A DNA stretch of 64,000 nt from Ophiostoma sp. CBS 140.51 (Eukaryota; Ascomycota; Sordariomycetes; Ophiostomatales; Ophiostomataceae). The stretch spans positions 1 through 64,000 of the forward strand of contig JANSLP010000156.1 of the NCBI GenBank assembly GCA_029298735.1, given 5' to 3'. Below, piece after piece: positions 57,319 to 64,000 of the stretch (the stretch's first letter is position 1; each line of letters opens with the position of its first letter). The position numbers were made by a program, and so were the translations under genes. The notes below the pieces were generated by a model, which ran no database searches, had not been told where the DNA came from, and saw nothing but the letters and a program-made list of their open reading frames with translations.

Positions 57319-58814
57319 ATGTTCGCCTCGGACGGCCACTACTCGGCCGCGAGCATCGCTGCTCAGTCTGTCGCCACGGGCTCCGGCATCCGCAGCCTCG
57401 GCGCCGAAGAGATCATGACTTCGTTCAGCGCCTTTGTCTCTCGTGCCATGGCCTCAACTTCGGAGTACCCGACATCGCCTCTGCAGCAGTTCGGTTTCGC
57501 CATTATCGTCTTCTTCCCGGTTCTCGCTTTCATTATCGTCTGTCTCCGTGTCTACAGCCGTGTCAACACCAAGCAATTTGGCATTGACGATGCCCTGATC
57601 ATTGTCGCCATGATTCTGTCCATCGGTGAAACCGCCACGACCTGGATGTTTATGAAGACCAATTTCATCGCCATTCACATCTGGAACGTGCCCGCCGAGT
57701 ACGACGTTGTCCAGGCTTTGATCTGGAATTTCGCCGTGCAGGTGTTGTACAATCCGATTCTAGCGCTCGTCAAGACGTCCATGCTTTTGTTCCTGCTCAA
57801 GCTTGGTAGCCAGAAGCCCGGTGTCCGTATCTGCATCCACATCCTCAACACCCTCAACCTGTCGCTCATGGTCGCCATTTTCCTTGTCGTCATCTTCCAG
57901 TGCACACCCATCGCCTTCAACTGGGACACCACCATTGTCGGCGGTCACTGTGTGCAGCAGGGCACTTTTTACCTGGCCACTGCCGCTCTGACCATCTTCA
58001 CCGATGTGCTCAACCTGGCGCTGCCTTTCTGGGTTTTCCTCGACCTGAAGATGCCTCTCCGCGTCAAGGTTGCCCTCCTCTTTGTCTTCCTTCTCGGTGC
58101 TATGTATGTGCAACCTTCATTTTCCATATTTCTCTACTATTTTTTTATTTTATTTTTCATTTTTGCCTTTACTAACAATCATAAAGTGTTACGATCGTCG
58201 GTATTGTCCGTCTCGTCTTCATCTACCAGGGTTTCTTCGGTTCCCCGAGCGCTGATCCCACCTACTCGCTCGGTTTCTGTACGTCTGCCATCGAGACCAA
58301 CCTGGCCATCATCTGTGCCTCTGCTCCCTCGCTTCGTGGTCTTATCCGCTCTTGGTTCCCCCGCTTCTTCTCGTCCAACCGCCCCACGTACGACTACCGC
58401 TACCCGGACAGCAACGGCTACGGCGGCGGTCGCCGCGCCACCAACAACCCGTACGGCACCGGCAGTGTCACCACCAACATTGCTTCCCGCCGCAACAAGG
58501 AGAACGGCGTTGGCCCCAGCAACGGCACCAGCACCGACGGTCTGGGCGCGAATGCGGCCCGTGCTGGCCGTGGCGTTGGCGGTGCTTTCGCGCTGCGCGA
58601 CCTCAAGGGCGGCTCCAAGACGCACACGGCGGTCAACAGCTCGCCCAGTGCCAGCGAAGAGGAGATTATGACGTACAACGGCATCGTGCGCACAACAAAC
58701 GTGCAGGTGCACTACGACGGCAACAGCGAACGCAAGGGCAGCGTGAGCCGCGACCGCAGCGGCGACCGGGGCAGCAGCATGGGCATGCGCACAAGCATCA
58801 GTGGGAGTTTGTAA
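57319..58814 (+). CDS. PTH11-like/SAT4-family seven-helix membrane protein (fungal rhodopsin-domain)
   Basis: Two exons (57319-58103 and 58187-58814) give 470 residues; the intron has donor GTATGT and a CTAAC branch point. Hydrophobic helices include FGFAIIVFFPVLAFIIVCLR, ALIIVAMILSIGE, LNLSLMVAIFLVVIFQC, FYLATAALTIFTDVLNLALP and VALLFVFLLGAI, with VTIVGIVRLVFIYQ immediately after the splice. The conserved cysteines FQCTPIAFNWD and GGHC and the TDVLNLALP segment are family hallmarks. The C-terminal 120 residues are a hydrophilic Gly/Asn/Ser/Arg-rich tail, presumably cytoplasmic. PTH11-like proteins are candidate fungal GPCR-type sensors; the founder in Magnaporthe senses host surface. No extracellular CFEM domain is present. 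The ligand is unknown. The gene sits alone between 11 kb and 5 kb of gene-free DNA. Confidence 0.9.
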
Positions 58815-61800
58815 AAGAGCAAAAGCAGGGAGTTTCACTTTGTTGGAGTTGGCACTTTTTTGTCCCTTTTTTTCTTTTTTTTCGACGGAGAAAAAATACG
58901 AGCATACGAGTGGTATTGGAGGACGACCTTTTCACATTACCGATACTTTTTTTGACACATTACTACTACTATTAGTCTTGGGGGCTGTATATGTCCATGT
59001 CCCTACTCTTTTCTTTTCTTGTCTTTCTTTTGCATCGTTTTTTTTTACTGTTCATCCCCCAGCGTTACTCATCTCATATTCCCAATACTCGCTTTTTTTT
59101 TCTTGTCCCCTGTTTTTTTTTAAGTGCAAAAAGCACACCTTTCTTCTTTTGGACACAACAATCCCGTTGGAATGAAACGCCCAGTTACAAAGCAAGCATA
59201 TATTATTGTACATGATCATTTTTTGCCTCCTATTTCTCTTTCTTTCTTGTCTTTAACCAGTCTAGTTTTTACGTTACTAGTCTCCCATAAAGAGCATGAA
59301 GCAAAATGAACAAAAAATTGTTTCCTCACCTTACCTATCTGCCTTCCCTTCCCACCAATGGCCACGCAACATCGTGGCTTACCTTGATTTATTTTCACCG
59401 ACGCATGACCATAACCATGGAGTCGGGCGAGTAATTGTAGGATCCGAGCTTCGTTCTGGAAGAGCGTGCAACTTTGTGTCGTCGTAATGCTCGTCAGCAA
59501 GCAAAATAGGAGTCCTGTTCCTGTTTTGCTTCCTCTTGGCCCTTAGCTCTTGTCAATGCTTCATTTTGTTGCCTTTTTTTTTTAAAATGGACATAGTTAG
59601 TTCACTCATATCGTTCATCCAACCCCTTGCAGGTGTCTAGAACGTCCCCAGTAAAACTCAAGAACACGCCTTGGCCACATGGCAGTCAGACAATGTCTGG
59701 TCGCAGAGAGACAAAAAGTAAATTAAGAACACAGTAAACGTGTATTTCTCAAAACTGACAATTGATATGGTTCCATCTCTACGAACAGCGCCTACCATAC
59801 ACATACTCGTATCCGGGTAACAGAGCCTGGTCGGCACATAGCAAGACGAACATGCGCTTTTGGTGCTGGTACAAAGACAGGACTGTGCTTTGTACACTCA
59901 TTCAGGTCAACAGCCAATGTTCTCACTCACAGATGATGGCCTCTCGGTAGTGTCCGCGTGGCGATAAAATGTCAGTTGTTTCCCTCTGTCAACAACAGTT
60001 GTCGTTCACGATAGTTGAGTTGGTTGTCCCGTTCGCGCACATGTGCAATATAGGGAAGGTTACAGCGAACGCCTGTTGTGGCAACTGCAACAGTTGTGAG
60101 TTTGCCAGGGGTGTGTCGTGGCTGTCTTGCGTTGACATTTTGTGCGACTCCGTTCTCCATCCGCCGTTGCAGCAGGGGGACTCGACTGCAAAAAGAGGCA
60201 AAGAAGAGGAAAACGAAGTTTCTCTAACTCTGAACGAAATCGTCCCACTTTCACGATGTCACCTCAACCCCTGGCCCACGCTGCCATTCTGGCCCTTCCC
60301 TTTTCCGTCCCTGGTCGGCCCTTGCCCATCTTTGCCGGACCCTTGTCTAGTCTTTTTTTCTGCTGGAGTCGAGTGTCTCTCTTTTTTTTCAGGATTTTTC
60401 TTTGGTCGATTCTTCAGTGTTTCCTCTGACCCTTGTCTCTCTCTCCGCCCCCACACACACCATCTTGCAGCAGCGAGGCATTTGCAGAGATTGAGCAGGG
60501 GGTTCTCTTTCGACAGGCTGCAGAGAAGGCATCAAAAAGCAATAAAACGGCCGAATTTACTTGAGAGGAGAGAGAAAATACTCCATCTCAGAAGGCACTT
60601 CTTCTCCACCTGCTCCGCCTGCCAAAACGAACAAGATAAAATAACAGAGATACTCGAGGCGGGACACCTGTCAGTCACCTTGTCCCCCATCCCCGATCGG
60701 AGGGCCGATTCAATATGTGCCCTGTCTGTTGGCCCGTGGGTTGCATTTATTGTCTTTTTCAGTGACTCGTCGTACTTTGTAATTTTTGTTCCTTTTTCCT
60801 CCTTTTCCTTTTACGTTTGCCATTTTCATGTCCTAGTGTCTCCCTTCCCTTTATGGGATTAGGCGTGCAATGGCTACCACATTTTGACAGGAAACAAAAA
60901 ATTAGATAGAAAAAAAAAGCAGAGAACACAGAGACACGACCACAATACAGGGGCCGCTCAGTTCACAGGCTTGTCTATGCCCCTGTTCATCCCCTCTTCC
61001 AGCAGCAAATCGTCAACAATGTTTCATTGTTCCTCGGCCGTTTTATCCTTCCCTTTTGATTTTTTTTGGTTCCCTCGAAGTTCTTTCTGCAAGGTACGCT
61101 GCAACATGAGTGCCCTGCCTGTTCCCAGTTCCCAGTTCCTGCCCTGGAATCAGGGCCATTTACTCCGCCCTTGCACCTCGGACAGGGCGGAGCACGAGTT
61201 CTGTAACAAACGCAATGCAACGTGCAGCAGGGTGAGGAAGGAAAGAAGGGATGAGAGAAAAACTGTCATAAAGTCAATAAAATGGTAGACATAAATTTAC
61301 ACTGAATCACCGTTTCTCCAGCACCGTTCAAGCCGGTCCACCGTTAGCGTCCACGGTCACCGGCACGGACGCTTGACACAACAACGGCTAGCAACTTTTA
61401 TGCAGCTCGACGAAAACGGCCAACGCCGTGGACCGTCGAAAGGACCAGAAATGTACTTGTACTTGGAGCTATTTCCTTGATGACAGCGGGTCTCCCCAGT
61501 CCATCCAACGGGCGACCCAATAGGGCAACGAAAGGCGACTGGTCCGTCAGTGCAGTTTTTAGCTTTCTTCTTGGGACGTCAGAAAAGGTGAAAGCGTTGG
61601 CGTTGTCGACGAAATTGTGCATTATGCCGGACGGAGAGCAGTGTAATACGTCGTACACATACATACGCATATTAAGTAAACTTCGACCACATCCGCCAAA
61701 AAGGCTTCACGATAGCCCCATCTCTCCAGATGCAGGCCAGAATTAGAGGATGCTCTAGGTTCTCAACGTGAGCTAAATGCAGAGCTACTCACTGGGCTCT

Positions 61801-64000
61801 TAAGCTACTCTTCACAGCGCACAATTCCGCGAAACGTCGGGTAAAAATTAGACATGGAATAGGGGAAACGGGGCATTAATGGAGCATAAAACGGGGCACC
61901 GAGCACAAAATGAAGCACAATTACGGAGTATTCGTCAGTAGCACGGAGCAGGTCGGAAGCTGTTTTTATGGTTGTTTTTACTGTTCAAACTGTCGTACGC
62001 GAAAAATCAATGGTGCATTGCGCAGCCTCGTCTCGCTAAGAGTCGACTGGAGTCACTAGAGAGCTGCTAGGAAGACAAGGGCACATCACCCGTGAAATCC
62101 TTCTTCTCGTTTGGACTCCTCTCTTCCTTGGTGGCCTTCTGGGTTTGTTTTAAGGGTCGTTTGGTGTCGGCCGAGTAGGGAAAGTGTAAAAATGGAGAGA
62201 AAAAGGAACGAAAAAGCACCTGGCGATAACGGCGGGTAATTGTGCAAGATAGGACTATCAACAATAATATGTCGAAGGATGCGATACGGACGGCGACAAG
62301 GCAAAACGGTGATCGTGATGCTGGAAACAAAGAACCGCGGCAACATCGAGATAACAAATGCAGGTTGGTGAGAATGGATGGCCACAGACCGAAGAGGTAA
62401 GGGAAGCTTTTGACATCCACAGCAATACGAATAAAATTGGAAATAATCCGAGAAAATGATGGAGAAGAAAGAAATGTCGAGATCTGTTACCGGCCTTCAA
62501 TGCCCGCCCGGCTCGTGGTCGACACCGATATTCCTCTGTGCAGAATGCATCCCCTGGACAGCTGCCGCTCATTGCCTCTTCTGTCGTGGTTTTGTGCCCA
62601 CTTTCGGGGGGAGGTGCATCTCATCTTGCGTATTTTTCTCGGCCAGGCCGCCATGTGGTAACTGAAAATAAGTGAGAGACACATGGCAAAAGCGGCACAT
62701 GGCAACACATGGCACTGCATGGGTGACTCGGGGCGTGAGAAATCTCTTTCTGCTTTTGTCCTCCCTTTTGCTGATCGATTGGTTGTTGGGGGCAAAGGAA
62801 AGGGCGTGCTCAATCACATCAATCACATCACTCAACAGCAGAACCAGAATCCCGGTGCCGGGCCCTGCTGGTGATCTTTGTTGCCTCCTTTTCCTCGTAG
62901 ATAATTTTGTGCGCGGAAGTCAATAACCGCTCATTAAGATGGATGATAAGGACGGCCAGGACGGCCATTCACTCTCCTGTCCTCGACATCGTTCCCTGTC
63001 TTTGAATTCGACCTCGCCCCTTTCACCATTATGCCTTCAACATTTTGCAACCCTTCGTCTCTTGTGTTTCTGCCATGCTAGTGCTCATTTTTGTTCCGCT
63101 ACTGCCGCTCTCCACACCCTCTCACAAGTCCCTTGATACCGTCGTAGAGTCTCGGTATTCTTCAATTCTCCGTTGGGTTGTGTGATATTCTTGTGTCTTA
63201 CAAGGTGTGTGTCTGTGTGTCGGGTTTGCATCTTAGGGGCCGCCTGCCGTGACATTCTTGTTGCAATGACCGTCGAGGAAAGTGCAAAATGCACCCTTTT
63301 TTCTTGTTTTGCCTCGTTTCTGCAGCGCCACGGAGTCCACCAAACAGGTCCCTGCAAGCCAAGATAACCCTGGAAATGCCTTGTTGTCTGCCCTGAAAGA
63401 CAGACACAGAGTGGGGAAAAACATGTTCTAGAACGGACTGGCAACGGACTGGAAACGGGACGCCCCTTTCCCTCCTTCGCCTTCCTTTTCAACGTAGGGA
63501 TCCTTCGTCTGCCCTGCCGAGACGGTCCCCGAGTTTCTCAGTCTGTTCCTGATTTTGCTGCTCCTTTTCCTCTGTGCTCGCCCACAGGCTGCCCATCATT
63601 GCCCTTTTCAACAGCCGGTGGCTGCTTACACACCTAACAAACTTGGCAGACTTCATCTTCTGGTGTGAGCGGGATTCCGGCCGCCGGTCGACTGTCTGTG
63701 TGGTTCTTTGTCAAAGTTGCCGGCTGGGCAGTGTCTATTTTTGACCATCTTTGTCTGTGTTGCTGCTCACAAGCATTGATTGATGTTATCTCATCAACAA
63801 TGCTGTATTATTGTAATAATCAAACTATTGCCGGCGTTCTTGCGTGTGTCTTTGAACGAAAACTGCATAGCCATCAAAACGGACTGTTCCCGTCACAGGG
63901 TACAACGCCAAAATAAACTCAAAAAGATACGAATACGGACGACGATGTGAGATACACTCATATCTCACACGTGCCTCTGACCCTGTTCCGTTTCTCCCTG
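58815..64000. other. Gene-free right end
   Basis: 5.2 kb to the window edge with no gene I can support. T-rich sequence at 58850-59120 is probably the 3' region of the PTH11-like gene. A 297-codon open frame at 59969-60862 is Ser/Phe/Leu-rich without any domain. A TACGGAGTA motif lies at 61923-61931. CACATGG words are repeated four times within 62680-62715. A gene may start beyond the window. Confidence 0.5.

Noticed and set aside
59969..60862. A 297-codon plus-strand ORF
   Set aside because: Ser/Phe/Leu-rich without domain or signal peptide, several overlapping alternatives; better explained by T/C-rich composition.

Overview
The window is nuclear DNA from a filamentous ascomycete (Pezizomycotina), most likely a Sordariomycete. 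The genes carry short spliceosomal introns, mostly about 40 to 125 nt, with GTANGT/GTGAGT donors, CTRAC/CTAAT branch points and AG acceptors. Coding DNA is GC-rich and intergenic DNA is long. The gene set fits: a complex I accessory subunit of the fungal 21 kDa type (absent from yeast), a hacA-type bZIP gene, AA9 and BIM1-like copper proteins, and a PTH11-like membrane protein. I rebuilt exon structures by hand; every multi-exon model below closes in frame.

Layout. 1-0.6 kb is an AT-rich, gene-free stretch. 0.66-1.73 kb (-) SRR1-like protein; 4.19-5.15 (+) BIM1/X325-like copper protein; 5.88-8.42 (-) DOA1/PLAA homologue; 9.53-10.92 (+) STRAP-like WD40 protein; 12.05-14.65 (-) SPT8; 17.94-19.79 (+) HAC1/hacA with a recognisable Ire1-type 23-nt intron; 20.63-20.70 (+) tRNA-Arg(UCU); 21.41-22.78 (-) PEX16; 23.78-25.28 (+) AA9 monooxygenase; 26.04-26.85 (+) DID2/CHMP1; 27.18-31.22 (-) SKI2; 31.56-32.55 (-) CSM3/Swi3; 33.06-33.96 (+) complex I 21 kDa subunit; 34.89-37.08 (+) F-box protein; 41.04-42.15 (+) ECL1-like factor; 43.86-46.29 (-) secreted FAD/BBE oxidoreductase; 57.32-58.81 (+) PTH11-like seven-helix protein. 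The 11 kb between the last two genes and the final 5.2 kb contain no gene I can support.

Most genes are unrelated housekeeping functions: mRNA decay (SKI2), transcription (SPT8), fork protection (CSM3), ubiquitin/Cdc48 (DOA1), ESCRT-III (DID2), peroxisome biogenesis (PEX16) and respiration. They are not a cluster. Three secreted or surface products (BIM1-like, AA9, FAD oxidase) and the PTH11-like protein suggest a plant- or wood-associated or otherwise saprotrophic life style, which is inference.

The most informative observations are: the complete HAC1 unconventional intron, with both 7-nt CNG^CNGN loops and the frame change to a second ORF; a DOA1 homologue that seems to lack the PFU ubiquitin-binding domain; a 202-codon open extension directly behind the STRAP stop codon; a foldback element in the DOA1/STRAP divergent promoter; a scattered palindromic CGGAGTACTCCG-type motif; and the very long gene-free, purine/pyrimidine-asymmetric DNA around the PTH11-like gene. 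I did not find a novel multi-gene system.
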